A stretch of DNA of 64,000 nucleotides from Druceiella hillmani (GCA_039881145.1 JAYKKI010000009.1:8542501-8606500), one strand, 5' to 3'. Counted from the first letter of the stretch, positions 1 through 12,790 are shown. Notes: generated by a model from the letters alone, not told the origin. Made by a program: numbers and translations.

Positions 1-53
1 GCAAATTTTATTCACTTGTATTCTATTACTAATTTTTAAGTCTTTCATTGCAG

Positions 54-1270
54 TACTTTTTCCGAACAGTATGGCTTCATGCGCTGTATGAAGGATGTAT
101 TAGAGACGGGTGTAAAATTCAGTTGATTTTCAAATTCATTGACTTCTCATTATCATCTTAAATTGCATCCAGATAAATCATACAACTTGTTATAAGAAGA
201 TGAATTCGATACCATTATTTTTTATTCATAACTTACAACTTTTAAACTGCGAATAATCGTCAGGAATCTAGAACTATTCGCAGGTTTACACCGTCAGACT
301 TTTGCTTGCTTACAAAAATTTGTTTTTTACTACGCAGCTGGGTTAATTTTTTTATTCTAATTTTTTATAACTAGTCCAACAATCAATTATAATTTAAAAA
401 CAAAAAAAGAAGTGTTTATTGTTTTTATGGTCATTTTTGTAGAAAGAAGTGTTTATTATTTTTGTCAGTATCAGATTAAAATTTTATTATTATGTCTTCG
501 TAAATATGTCATTTGGTCTCCTAATTATAGAGCAATTTTAAAAGGCTTATTCTATTATGCCCTTTTATATATCACAGCCTACACATCAATTGTTATAAGA
601 TGCAAAACAGAAAAAAGGACTGGCAAATAGAATATATTTAAGAATTTTTGTAGTTCACGATATAATAGCACTTTACCCTAATACATTTCTTATAAATTAC
701 AAATTACTTTTGATAAATTATAAAGCGTGAAACTAGCAATGCAAGCGTTGTAATGGAATGGAAGCTGTATAATGAAGCTGGAATATGGTGAAAAGTTATG
801 TCGACTTTAATTTTATATAAATATTGTAATTAACATTTTCTTTCCAATGTAAAAATTCACATTTTTTATTTTCACCTATATTTTGTTTCATATATTCAAT
901 TTCAGCTGATGAATTTTTACATTTTTTGTTATTAAAATCATTTTAATTTTTATTTGTGACTTTTCCCGTCATTTCTAAAATTGCATATAATACATCGTTG
1001 TCTTATTATATCTCTCAATTTATGTATTATTATCTGTGTGTAATGTTAGTTCATGTGAATATAGAAGAACAAATAACCAATGGTGCTTTATATTGGGCTA
1101 ATTGGAAGTCATTAAGACGCAAAAGACATTTTTTGAATTCATATATAACTTTTATGCTTCCCGAATCATACTGCGCCTTTTTCAATGAAAATGTGTTTAA
1201 GATAGCTTTCATAATTATCAGAATTACTCACTTTATTGTCGACTTCAAAAGCCAGAAGCTCACTTTATGA
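54..1270 (+). pseudogene. Odorant-receptor-like remnant, left copy
   Basis: Likely a dead C-terminal part of an insect 7-transmembrane odorant receptor (7tm_6 type). The best block is the open frame ending with TGA at 1,268-1,270. It has a hydrophobic helix (SYYISQFMYYYLCVML), then a loop 'EEQITNGALYWANWKSLRR', then a polar-to-hydrophobic tail with 'TFMLPE' and a last helix 'IAFIIIRITHFIV'. The order helix, A-Y-x-x-x-W, basic residues, proline, last helix is the usual receptor C-terminus. A second frame before it (about 90-345) holds 'KLRIIVRN' and 'AGLHRQTF', but has in-frame stops TGA, TAA and TAG. An acceptor-like 'tttcattgcag' precedes base 54. Upstream exons would be outside the window. 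Assignment is by pattern only; a gustatory receptor or unrelated membrane protein is possible. Confidence 0.4.
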
Positions 1271-4200
1271 AATACATTTGGTTATTAACCATTACCCCCT
1301 ATTTAAATAAAATTTAACAATAAATATTAAATATAATTATTTAGGTGTAGCTTTCTAAAATTGACGCAGGCATAACAGCACTTTAAAATAATATCATACA
1401 GAAGCACTATCAAAGCTGTTAATACATGTGTCACTTAAATAATATATTTTTACATAATTAAGATTAAATTACAAATATCTATTTAAAGTTATCCATGGAG
1501 GAACTATTATGGTGAGTTAATAATCTGCTTGCGTTAGGATTATTTTTAAAATGGTCATAAAATTAACACTAACAAACTAATAAAAAGCCAAGGGCAAGCT
1601 TATTTTATGTACTCTGTAATTCCGATGTACAATTATGTTGCTGGTAGCTAATAAATGAAATATTTTTAAAATTCAAAACTTGCATAAAATATGCAAAAAG
1701 GATAAGCGATAAGTTGACAATGTTATTTAAGTGTATAATAGCATATTATGCAGCACTGAAATATGACTTTATCGCCCCCAGTTAAGGCTGTACCTTAGAG
1801 GTTATCTTATAAAACTTTCTTCTCTGAGTGCATAGTAGCCTTTTAATTACCATGTATATGATATAACCTTGCGGAGAAATGTAATTATTAAATTCACAAA
1901 TAATTGAAAAAAAAAATTATCAGATTTTGTAAAAACATGATTCAGATTTCGAAGTGAAACCTCAACACATATAGCTAGATCCTAAGTTTTTTTACGTCAT
2001 AATTTATTCGCAAATAAACTCTAATGGTACACCAAGTAAGGTGTATCATAAAAATAATAGTGAAATTCTCGCACCAGAAGCAAAAGAACGACACGTGTTT
2101 TTCAAAATTATGTTTTTTAATTTTTGCGTAAATTTGTAACGACTGCAAGGTCATATTACATTAATTTATTTAAAAAATAACACAGGAGGATATGAATTAC
2201 TGAAACAATTACCGGTCCAACGTTTTTAAATATAAAAAAGTCTGAGATAAAACGTTCGGGTTTCGAAAATATCGACTTCCATCCAAATTAATCAGACTTA
2301 GGATCCTGTACTTTTATTTATCAGAATTAAAACAACACATCCAGAGAACCGAAACATAATATTAATAAGGAGACTGTAGATAAGATTTTGAAGTCAAGTA
2401 AAATATTTTTTCTGCTAGGAATAAAAGCTTGAAAAACTATTCCAACATATATTAAATTAGAAGGATACTTAAAGAAATATTACTGAGAGTCAATTACTCA
2501 AAGGATCCACATACGTACACGCATGTGTTTGTGTAGGCGTTAGAAGCAGAAGCTGATTGTGTTTGTTTAGTTTGTTAATTCCTCTGCATATATATGTATA
2601 TTATAAACACGTACGCACAGCTACATACAAATCCACAAACGCGTGTTATTCAAATTTTTCTAAACGTGGTTGCTCTTGCTGCAAAGCTTATGTTTTTGTA
2701 GAAATTAACTTCTTACTACTTCTTTAATATGAGCTGGCCATAAAATAAATAAAACTCTACCTAAAGAGCAAACGTTGGTTGGATTTTATTACGGATTTAA
2801 TTTCATCGAAATGAAACTCATTTTTAATAGCGTTAACATTTCTTATCTGGATTCAACCTGCTCGCCTCTCGATATGAAATATTTATATAATCATACGTTA
2901 CGCTCGAAAATATCTGGTTTATTTGAAAGATTAACTCACATTCAATGACTCAACTGTGACCGCGTTTCAGTTCACCTTCATTAAAGTGGCGGGCAAAAGA
3001 ATGTCTGCCCATTCTAATTAATTCATTATTTTCTATGAAACTTCATTTACTTTTATGAGACGACGTGTCTTCGAAGCGACTTCTTTTGATGAATGTTGCA
3101 TTATAATATAATAACAACCGAAGCAGAATGGCCCTTTGTTTCTCTTTAATAATTTTTCATTAAGGATGTATGAAAAAATAAGACATCGTCTTAAACGTAA
3201 AAACACCTTAATTTACAATTACTATTATTTCACTGTTCTATATGAGATATAATGCCTTTAATTTTGGTAACGGCTTATATGAATTATGGAAAATCTAGAG
3301 TAGTGAAGTTTCTCTCACTGACCACATTAAACACTTTTTAAGTTTAATAAACTTGTTCAGTAGGAGTTTAACTCGCACCACGAGGATTCCGTAAACATTA
3401 GGTACTTATCAATATTCTCTGTAACTCTGTAATTCTGTAACATTATTTACAAACCTTAATATTATTTCTCACCATGTAAATATATAAATATATTGATTAG
3501 TATATAATTCAAAGACTTCATAAATACAGAATACGTAGTTATTTTTGCACCTGTTTTAAGATATATATAAGTATAGAGATTCTCTGATGTATGTTCACTA
3601 CTATATGTCATAAGTTTGTCCATTAAAAAATTGCTCCATTTTTATATGTAGTGGAGGTACGTCACAAAATTTTGTTTCAAAGACTTTATTTCGTAGTTTT
3701 ATATGCGCTATAAATATGCAAAATATTGCCAAAAATGGCCTTTCTGCACTAAGAGTCTGAGTAAAACAACTGTGACCTACAGCCAGGACACATACATAAA
3801 GGAACTCGGAGTATTCCCTCGGTGTATTTGGCTACGAAAACTCTAATAAAAAAACACGTACTTTTTATCAAGGATTCGAAGAGAAATGCGTTTTAGGTAT
3901 AAAAATTAAGAATAAAGTAACTGTGTGGACGACTGCTGTGCTCGTATATATCAAAATATATATTTTACTCTAGTTCACATCTTATTTTAGGTTTAAGGAA
4001 AAAATTACGCTATTTTATTAATTTACCGAACAATCAATTTATATAAAAACAAGACTATGTTGAAAATATCGCTTGCGAACTTATAAACAGAATAGACTTA
4101 AATTAATTAATGACTAGATTTAAAAAAAAATTGTTAGTTATTTGCCCTATAAATCCATAACATAAATACCATGCGTATAAAATTAAAAAGAAATTTATTA

Positions 4201-4421
4201 GATAAACGGTGATTAGGCTCATTTATAATGGTAATAAATGGACCAATAAGTGGTATCTGCCAAAAATATTTCCTGTCGCCCTAACCTATAATTAATTTTA
4301 ACCGATAGAATCAATCAACATTAAAATCTTTAGTAAATATAAGTTTTGTGGAAAACTATTATTAAACCTTGTTTTTAATTTGTATAACTAAGACCAGTTC
4401 CTTTAGTTAAAATAACGTTAT

Positions 4422-4433
4422 TATATATATATT
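4422..4433. repeat. Short (TA)n at site expanded in right copy
   Basis: Only about 12 bases of TA here, between the shared flanks 'ataacgtta' and 'ttaaaatattga'. The equivalent position in the right copy (52,629-52,736) is a tract of about 108 bases. Confidence 0.85.
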
Positions 4434-5846
4434 AAAATATTGAATATGGAAATTCACTTTTAAAATTCAGACTATAACATATAACGTAAGTGTCATTAGC
4501 AACAATAACCATTTGAGTTTAGAAGACTTACCAGGTTTGACTTATAAAAGTATAATGAATAATTTGACCGTAAAACTTCACAGAGTTAGTAATGAACTAG
4601 ACGTTAACTGATAAAAACCTCTTCGAAGATGACCGTAAGTACGTAGTGTACGTTAGTTTGCTCCGTACTGCTGTGAATATAGTATTATACACCAAGTATT
4701 TATCTAGTGTTGCCCACGAAGTAGTTCTATAATATCATCCAGGAAGTTGTTCTCTATTTAACAGTTCATTAAGTTTATTGCTATTATAAGAGGGACTACG
4801 TAGCGCACGATGGATAAATATCGAATCAATCGGACTTCCGCCCACTCATATTCAGCTCTGATGGTGTAGTGTTGCGATAATAAATAAAGTCGCTTATTTG
4901 TAATTACATTAAACGACCAGTCGACCATAAAATATTGCTAATTATCGAAAAAATCACCGTGAATTCGATTTGAATATTTGTAATTAATTCTTAACACAAA
5001 TTACGTAGATTTGTTGATTTCTTACGTCTTCCATTTCTGACAGTTTCTTTCATTATTCCGTAGTTAATAGGCAGGCGGCCTGTACAGGTAAATAACACTG
5101 GGTTTATAGTGATCACAGTGACACAAACTTTTTTCCACTTCATGTCAATTGAACGATGAATATCGTGAAGTTAGATTCGTCTAGGTTAGATTCGTCTATT
5201 GTGTAATAATATGCAAATGTCATTCACCTTCAATCGAAATCAGACTCAAATAAACAAAATCTATTTGATAAGCATTGCACTTGAATTAATAAATTAATGG
5301 AAATTGACGGAAATAATTTTGAAATAGCCACATAACCAAGTTATCAGAAGCAGTGAACAATAATGTGAATATTTACAAATAGTTGAAACGAAATACTCAA
5401 TGTTGATAATTTTTTAAAATGTTTGTGTTTATCTAAATGTGCACGGAACCTTTATAGCGGGAGCTTTACTCATAATTGACAAGTTTTTTATGATTTGACA
5501 AGGATATTAAATTAAAACATAAAATTATTTTCTTAATTCACTTCCAATTTGTCAGATAGTATATTTCATTGTACCCCTGTACATAATGTCCAAACCTAAA
5601 TTAATATTTGAAGAGCAAAATTGTAAAAAAGTCAGTTGAAACTGATATTTGCAACAATTTAATGATGGCTAAACTATAAATTATTCAATGGTAGTGCATA
5701 CCTAGAAAAGTTTTAGAATGTAGGGAATTTCAGTATTCATATGATTGTCACGGAACATTTATAAAAATATCAAGGGAAAGACGCACGCATTTTTGAATTT
5801 GAAATTTCCGTAGTAAAGTTAATTATGTGCGAACTCTATAATAAAT

Positions 5847-6488
5847 AAAAACCAGCCAAGTACGAGTCGGACTTACGCACAAAGAGTTCCATAGCGTCGA
5901 ACATTATTACACTTAGTTTCTATTTCTCAAAGACACAGTGAAAAACAAAGTTATTTCAGCGTTCGGTGCTGATAATATCCCGTATCTCAAAACCTACTAA
6001 TTCTATTCAAACCAATTTTCATTAAAACGTTATTTAAATTCTACTACATTAATCCTTTAGAATTTAATTATGAATTTTTAGAATTGTATAATAAATTGTT
6101 AGTTGAAAAGTTAGAGGGGGCCCCCCCCCCTCTAACTTTTGTGACACACTTTTTATGATTTTAGAAGCGCATACATCTATAACGATTAATTTAACTAACG
6201 AAAGTTATTTTTGAATTTCATTGAAGCTAATTTTTCAAGACCTATCTGACATTATTATACACGCCTGTGTGCATTAAATTTTTCTCTCTTCTCTTAGTTG
6301 TATTTATTATGTGCTACCCCTGATATTATATACTTTTGCAATTCCACTATTTCATTGTATGGCAGTTCATAGAAAACACCTGTCATCCATTTCCTAATTT
6401 CATCTATATAGTGCCAATACTCTTCAAGTAAAATGGCTAGACATACAGATAGATACAGACGATCAAACGTAGAGGATGAATTATAGTT
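5847..6488 (+). mobile_element. Diverged lepidopteran-type dispersed repeat, left copy
   Basis: Starts with 'accagccaagtacgagtcgg' followed by 'acttacgcacaaagagttcc', the recognisable head of a very common non-autonomous repeat of Lepidoptera ('...gtgcgagtcggact...gggttccgta'). Near the end a run of 'cagatagatacagacgat' resembles the family's 'cagacggacagacgga' stretch. The terminal 'ggtacggaaccct'-like tail is missing here but present as 'ctacggtaccctagaaa' in the right copy, so this copy has lost about 50 bases at its 3' end. The element was in place before the segmental duplication. Family name not assigned; no coding capacity. Confidence 0.65.
6106..6140. repeat. Perfect G/C-cored inverted repeat
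   Basis: Arms 6,106-6,120 (AAAAGTTAGAGGGGG) and 6,126-6,140 are perfect reverse complements, 15 bp each, around a CCCCC loop. The centre reads as five G then ten C. The right copy has only 'aaaagttagatggagggt' here, so the structure is private to the left copy. It lies inside the dispersed repeat at 5,847-6,488. Confidence 0.9.
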
Positions 6489-7080
6489 CAAAATTGATTG
6501 CAATGTTGTTTATATTTTATAGTAATATAAAAACAAAAACTATCTAAAACAATTTTAAAGTGCTGTTGTCTTGTGTTAAAAAGAGATGCCCGTCTAACAT
6601 TTCTGATTTAAATAGACCATTGTGTCATGCGTAAAAATGAATTTTTTGTTACAAGTTTGCCAAAAGACGAAATTTTCTTTCAGCATAAAATTGTATAGTT
6701 TTTTATTTTCTATTTGTAAGATCTTCTTGAAATGTCATATTCTCAATTATGACTTAACATAGACAATTTTATACCCATTTGCATTTTCTTTTTCGTAACT
6801 CAGCTTTGTATTAATATCGTTATTAAGCAAGATTACGTGAGCAAGATAATTTATATCGTGTCCAAATTTTTGGATTATTCCCTCATAGCTCATGAAAAAT
6901 TACTTGCGTAAGAACGAACAAAGTCATAAAATATTCTTTCTCTTCAAATACAAAATCGCGTTAATTTAAATTAATCTAACTCTACGTAATCCTAATTATT
7001 TCAAATTTCTATACAGTATATATAAATGAAAACAACCGGTTTCCTATAGTTCCACAACTTGTTACGTTACAGCATCAGAA

Positions 7081-7365
7081 TAAACACATAATTATGATAA
7101 AAGATGCCACTAGACATTTTAAAAATACATAATATTATACGAACTTTTCTCGAAATAATTACATATTGGCCAATACAACAATAACATTTGCAAAAAAACA
7201 TCTAAAATATTATCTTCAAGAATGTTTGTTTCGATTAAGTTTCTTGGGGAACCGGAAAACAGTTTCCGGAAGCTATTTCCGCTGTTATTCCCTTGCCGAC
7301 GCAAATGCATGCGCGGCTTGTTTCTGAACATCCATTGAGCGAGAATTAATTACAGCATCTCACCC
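7081..7365. other. Conserved core of the duplication, left copy
   Basis: Compared base by base with 55,393-55,678 I see one substitution and one single-base indel at the very end, against roughly 5-8% difference in other parts of the duplication. The segment is less AT-rich than its surroundings at 7,230-7,330 ('gccgacgcaaatgcatgcgc') and has a homeodomain-like 'gagaattaattacagc'. A 70-codon frame crosses it on the minus strand, but its composition and non-ATG context give no sign of a real protein. It could be a constrained non-coding element or a gene-conversion tract. Confidence 0.5.
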
Positions 7366-7925
7366 CGCAATAAATTTGTGAAAATTTGCACTGAGAGGAA
7401 CTTGCAATTTAAAGGCAAGAGCTATAAATTGTGTTGCATTAAAGGCAGAGCGGCAAGCTGTTTATTATTTTGAGTTTCAGCAAACATACTGTACTTGCAA
7501 CAATAAGTTGCAAGTATGCAATTTTACATAAGAAAAGTGTGGTTTTATCAATTCAGAGCAAAGTTTATATAAACTTTTCTGTCTTTCGATATTAATTAGA
7601 CATAAGGTCAAATTAATAATACAATATTTTCCGGGCTATTCTGAAGAATTATCTCTGGGAAAAAATGCTTTTTCACGGAAAAGAGACAAAAGTTTTAGAA
7701 TCATTAGTATTAAATTAATTGTATTAAATCACTTGTATTAAATACATTATAATTAAACACTAAATTTACGAAAATAGAAGTGTATAACTAATAATTTTTC
7801 TCTATAATTCAATTTCAAAAATATACATATTTTCTGAAATAATTGTATTATCTACCAAGTAATACTTCAATACCATTACCAATTTTATCTCTTCCTCTAG
7901 ATAATAAATGTTGAAATAAATGTGG

Positions 7926-7928
<3 letters not shown>

Positions 7929-7974
<46 letters not shown>
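7929..7974. repeat. (TA)n microsatellite, left copy
   Basis: About 46 bases of uninterrupted TA. The homologous tract in the right copy (56,255-56,338) is nearly twice as long. Confidence 0.95.
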
Positions 7975-7980
<6 letters not shown>

Positions 7981-9038
7981 TTAAATCCTTTTTCAGAAAA
8001 AAAATTCAATATTAATTCAGTAGTAGTTTAGATTCTTTCATCTGTGGATAAATAATGTTTTACACGGATCCAAACAAATTAACCGTTAAAGGTAAATACA
8101 CTGCGATAACATTATAATATCATTATATTCACGGCGAACTTTCAATTGTAGATACTAACAAATTACAAACTTTTGGCTTTAGAATTTGTTGAAAATTATT
8201 TGAGTTAATGAAAATAATACAGCAAATCAATTAAAGCTACTTTGCATGTTTTTTCGTAGAGTAATAAAATAATTTTTTAATTCTAAAATTTAAGCATTAG
8301 TCAATGATGTCAAGGTCTTAAGGATGCAAATTATAATAAATAAAATGGAATAGACATATATTTATAAGAAACCTCTATATGATTAATTTATTTTGAACTT
8401 AATTCTCAAGATATAATTTAAAATAAGTAGGACCTATATAGTAAAAAATATTTATCTTTATCTGCATATTACTCTAAAATTGAAATTTTTAAAATGCTTA
8501 ATATGGTCACGAAAGGCTGCAAGTTATTTTCTAAGGATGGGTTTTTTATAAAACCAACGAAAGTACTTCCAAATAAGAAAAAAATACCAATTTATAGAAG
8601 CTAGTGGCAAGTGATCTACTTACAGGGCTAGATCAAATTTTGATGCCAACTATCAGAATCAAAATGTAATAAAATGCATATTTCTCTTCCATCCTAGACA
8701 TATTAGGTTGAAATTTCTTTCTTTAAATTGTTTTATATCTCACTTTTAACAAGTACTCGATCTTTGTGTTCATAGAGGGTAAGAGTACTTCCACAAAATT
8801 ATTTAATTCATATTAGCCTTCATGATAATAAATTAAAACAAATATAGAGAATGTTTAAAAATTTATGAACGTTTCATTTGTATAATAAATATATTTTTTG
8901 TTCGCCTATTTATATTTCAAACGTTGCAAAGCAACTTGCGTTCTGTTGGATTTATTCTGATACCATTTCTGAAACGTTCTAATATGAATTTATATTCCAC
9001 ATATTGAGTTTACAGAATGACAATTAACATTTACGGGG

Positions 9039-9057
9039 CGTATCTCTCTGAGATACG
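9039..9057. repeat. 8-bp stem hairpin, left copy
   Basis: CGTATCTC and GAGATACG pair perfectly around TCT. It sits at the start of a GC-richer 100-base patch (9,030-9,130, 'ggcagcagtaggcgctacgg') that is kept in the right copy at 57,412-57,510, with the hairpin itself unchanged. Confidence 0.8.
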
Positions 9058-9715
9058 TGGCAGCAGTAGGCGCTACGGAAGGAAATGATTGCAATGGCGC
9101 TAGGTCGCAAGGATGCCGGAGGGAAAACTAATTCTATAGCTAAAATTTAGAATCACAATCAGCGTTTCGCATAACTACACTCTTGTAGTAATTTAGATTA
9201 AAACAATGGAATGACGCCAAAAAACAATTAATGTATCGTGCCAAAATTGTATTGTTAAGATAAATTATAAAGTATGCTCTGGTGTAGAGATTTTACGACA
9301 AACCAAAAGTAATATCTACTAATCAAACTAAAAATAATATCTTCAGTTTGTTAGCATGCTATTAGAAAAGTCATATAGTTTGACCGATCTTTCTGTTTGA
9401 ACTAGCGTGAATGAAGGAAAACCTGATACAAGTCTCACATAATTTTACTCCGTAATAGTGAACAGATAAAAGTAGCACTGTTGCAGTCCATATTTATGGA
9501 GAAGGCTTTTAGGCATAAAAAGATAATTGTTTGTTTTTCTTCCATTTGTATTTAGCCCTATTCGAATAAAAAATAAGCATGTAACTAGTGGAATATAAAT
9601 GTATGAAGTGAAGTAAAGACATGAGGAATAATTGACTTATTCAACAAAACGCATATGGCCTTAATAATGTAGAAACTCCATATACTCTGCTTGTATTGTT
9701 TCTTATCCAGCATAT

Positions 9716-9774
9716 AATGTTTCTATTATGATAATATCAAAAAGGGCTCATTATATTATCATTATAGAAATATT
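9716..9774. repeat. Imperfect 22-bp inverted repeat, left copy only
   Basis: Arms 9,716-9,737 and 9,753-9,774 are reverse complements with two mismatches around a 15-base loop. Most of it lies in the block (about 9,490-9,765) that has no counterpart in the right copy, so it may belong to inserted DNA. Confidence 0.7.
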
Positions 9775-11089
9775 AAATGTTCTTTCGAAAATTATTCACT
9801 AGGACTTTTAAATGCCGTGGCTATTATATACGCATTAAAAAGGGGCTACAGCAATATTTGGATTTGTAAATATTTCTTTATTTTACAAATTTAATGATTA
9901 TTATTTTGTGAGAATTCACATAAACTAAAAACGATCTTGTTGACGATGGTTCGATATACCATATTTGCTTACCTGCATTATTACGTACGTCGATAAAAGT
10001 CACATAGTAATGTGAATATCCCGTCACGGTGCGTCACATCATATCTCGTTCTCAAGTGATATCAGTTAAAATAATAATATTTTTCGAATTAACGTATATA
10101 AATACGTTAAAAGTTATGTCAAATAAGATATGTTTACTAAATTTTCTATAGTTAAGTAAATTGATTTTCTACCGTTGCCGTAGGGCTTTCTAAGTTGGAT
10201 TGATGTTTGTTATGGCCTTGCTGGTTGTATAAATTTAATAAAAGTTTCAAAGCCAGTAAACAAACGTTAAGTATTTTAAATTTATTTTTGCAAAATGTCG
10301 GCTAGATTTTGTCTAAAATCGCGTCATTAATTATTTATAGTACTCAGAATACGATTAATTGTTCCACCTACGTTCTGGTTATAATCAGAGGTACTAATGT
10401 TTATTAGGGAGATTGAATACAAAATTAGGTCTTCAATATGATATTCTAAACTACGGGATTCTAAATTATGAAGCATGGTCTGTAAAATACGAACAAATCA
10501 GCTAAAAATGGTCAATAGCTTACTTCACTGCATTAGACCTGCTTGGATATTGAGTAGTCAGGCGGAAACCAGACTTCTCCGTAAGTCCGTAACACTAATT
10601 CCAAAACAAACCCCCAATTCGACGTCTGACTAATGGTTAACACAAGAACAACTATGAGTTCACGCAGTTTAAACTCTAAACTAAAACAAATTCGGATGTA
10701 ATTTCTATTAGGAACAGGAGAAAACCTCAAAAAGGGACATATACATGGTAAGAAATGTTATCACAATTAGATATAAATCAAAACCTAAACTTTTATTAAT
10801 TCTTCAATTATTTTAAATTTGTTATACAACTTTAAATTTACCGTATAGGTCAAAGTAACTTACACAAATGAAAAATACTTTTAAATTACTTCGGAAAATA
10901 TGGAAATGTATAATAATGAAAAATTACATTAAGAATAGTAAAAGTTTTCTTACTGCATTAAGTGCTTGTAATTTAAATGCGATTAAATTGAAAAGTAAGC
11001 GCAATAAATTGTTCTTTTGTTTCACTACCACAAACCAATGAAATACTATAAGAAAAAATATTATTCAACATTTTGAATTAATTTTCCAG

Positions 11090-11288
11090 GCTGCTCTGCT
11101 TACATTTGATTTTAGAAGGCTTTCTTATTTTATTCCTGAGAATGAAAAAAAAATTTAACATATAAATGCATTGTGCATTGTAATAAAAATCGTGAAGCGT
11201 TTTTAGTCAATAAATGAAATAAAATTAAAAAGAACGTAATTGCGTTTATTATAATTGGGATGATAATGATATGAAATGGAATTAGATT
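11090..11288 (+). pseudogene. Exon-like relic, left copy (frameshifted)
   Basis: Homologue of the open segment at 59,144-59,339. It follows an acceptor-like 'aattaattttccag'. Relative to the right copy an insertion in 'tgcttacatttgat' shifts the frame, and TAA follows shortly after a run of A. A middle block also differs ('cattgtgcattgtaat'). No donor equivalent to the right copy's is visible. Product unknown. Confidence 0.3.
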
Positions 11289-12440
11289 TGTATTACAATT
11301 TGTTCAATTAGTAATCACGTGATTCAGTCATACTACCCTGAGTTACGTAATTCGCATAATGATGAAATCAATTTTATGATTCTATAATTCGACAAAGTGT
11401 CTCCAATATTTCATCAATTTTGAGAGGTGATCTATATTTTTCCACACATTGATTATAACCAGAACGGCGAACAAAATTAATTTATGTTCACCGACACCCT
11501 AATCAGTGTTTACTATAAAATATTAAATGCTATGTATTTCCTCAGATTTTGCTAGGGTTTTTACTATATTTTTATCGCTAAATATTCGCAACAAATTTGT
11601 ACAGTTGAGCTCAAAATGTATTGTCCCAAATATCAGTTTATAATTTTTTATTATCGCTTCACCTTAAGATCACTCTTACATTATATTTTTCCAAATTATT
11701 TTATTTTACTTATATCTGCAAATACATTTCTTCCTTATCCTAATACATTTTTTAGATGTTCTATTGCCTGTGAGGAAATGGAAAATTCTGCATGCTGGAG
11801 GGTGTCTCTAACTCTATTTAAAAAAAATCATCTATTTACTTTAAACTCCATAAATAATAAAACCATATAATTTACGTATATCATATCTACAATTTTAAAC
11901 ATATATTTTTGCTATCTTTCCACCCTCTAGAAGCGAAATGTATCGGAACTCTGAAGTTTTCCGCGGTATTCAACAGCTCAACCGTCTGATCACGGTCCTC
12001 ACCAGAGTGCGATTTGTTCAAGTTAAAGAAAATTTGTCGAAATGTATCCTTGTTATCTTTTTAGTTCTTGTTTGTTTTCGTGTGCAGGTTTTACCAATAA
12101 ATTAAAATTTGAGTAAGCCATTAATTTTTTATTGTTACGAATGTTTTACCTGCAATGTATCGATAAATTTGTATGTAAATAAATAAATATTTCAGGTTAA
12201 ACAAGCATACGTCGCTGAAGAGAGAAATAAATGAGTGATATATTCTACATTATTTTTGAAAGGAATCAGACCTGAAATTTGCAGCTCTATAATCAATTTC
12301 AAATCTCATTTTCATTCGCAGTTTCAGTTCAGTTTGCAGTCCCGTATTTTGTGTTAAGCTTTTCAGTTTCTAGAATTTTTGGGTAATTTCTATTAAAGAC
12401 AGAATATTTGGGACCTAAAAAAATGTTTCCTCAATGGAAT

Positions 12441-12520
12441 TCACAGGCGCGCGCGCATGCACCCGCACCCGCACAAACGCGCGTGCTTTCGCATGCGCAC
12501 TAGCGCGCACGCGCACACCC
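12441..12520. repeat. GC-rich alternating Pu-Py microsatellite, left copy
   Basis: About 80 bases of degenerate (GCAC/GCGC)n such as 'gcgcgcgcatgcacccgc', in a strongly AT-rich region. The shared 3' flank 'cttttctggtaattct' fixes it as the homologue of the longer tract at 60,297-60,570. Confidence 0.9.
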
Positions 12521-12584
12521 TTTTCTGGTAATTCTAAAATAAAACGTTGGTTTCGTTTAAAGAAAACCATAAATATAATTTATA

Positions 12585-12632
12585 TGTTGTTTTTATATAA
12601 TTTATAATTGTTGTGTTTATATAATTTATAAT
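12585..12632. repeat. Two tandem 24-bp AT-rich units
   Basis: Two copies of a 24-base unit, 'tgttgttttta...' then 'tgttgtgttta...', each ending 'tataatttataat'. Not seen in the right copy. Confidence 0.8.
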
Positions 12633-12790
12633 TTATATATACGTTTAATTCATATTCGTAAAAAATCTTGTAAAAAATCCAATACAATTTAAACTAAAGA
12701 AAATTTTTAAAAAAGTAAAAGAAAATTAATGATTTTTTAATGAATCATCAGTTCAAGAGCAATTCTTCCCCGACGAATAAATAATTACAA

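Larger units (their letters stand above)
1..12790 (+). repeat. Left copy of ~12.8 kb segmental duplication
   Basis: Matches 47,961-60,783 in the same orientation, almost base for base over long runs, for example around 2,461-2,700 and 6,540-7,620. The match already runs at base 1, so the true left edge may lie outside the window. Similarity stops after the shared 'gacgaataaataattaca' near 12,790. Left-specific features are a G/C hairpin at 6,106-6,140, a block at about 9,490-9,765 that is unrelated in the right copy, about 165 bp at 9,855-10,015, and about 350 bp at 11,311-11,665. Contents are a receptor-like remnant (54-1,270), a diverged lepidopteran-type repeat (5,847-6,488), a conserved core (7,081-7,365), an exon-like relic (11,090-11,288) and a GC-rich microsatellite (12,441-12,520). 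In 1,271-5,846 and 7,975-9,038 I see AT-rich non-coding sequence only. Confidence 0.95.

Noticed and set aside
7119..7331. 70-codon minus-strand frame kept in both copies (also 55,431-55,643)
   Set aside because: Kept only because the DNA is almost identical there. The peptide shows no motif and ends in a hydrophobic chance tail; one of the few changes alters an amino acid.
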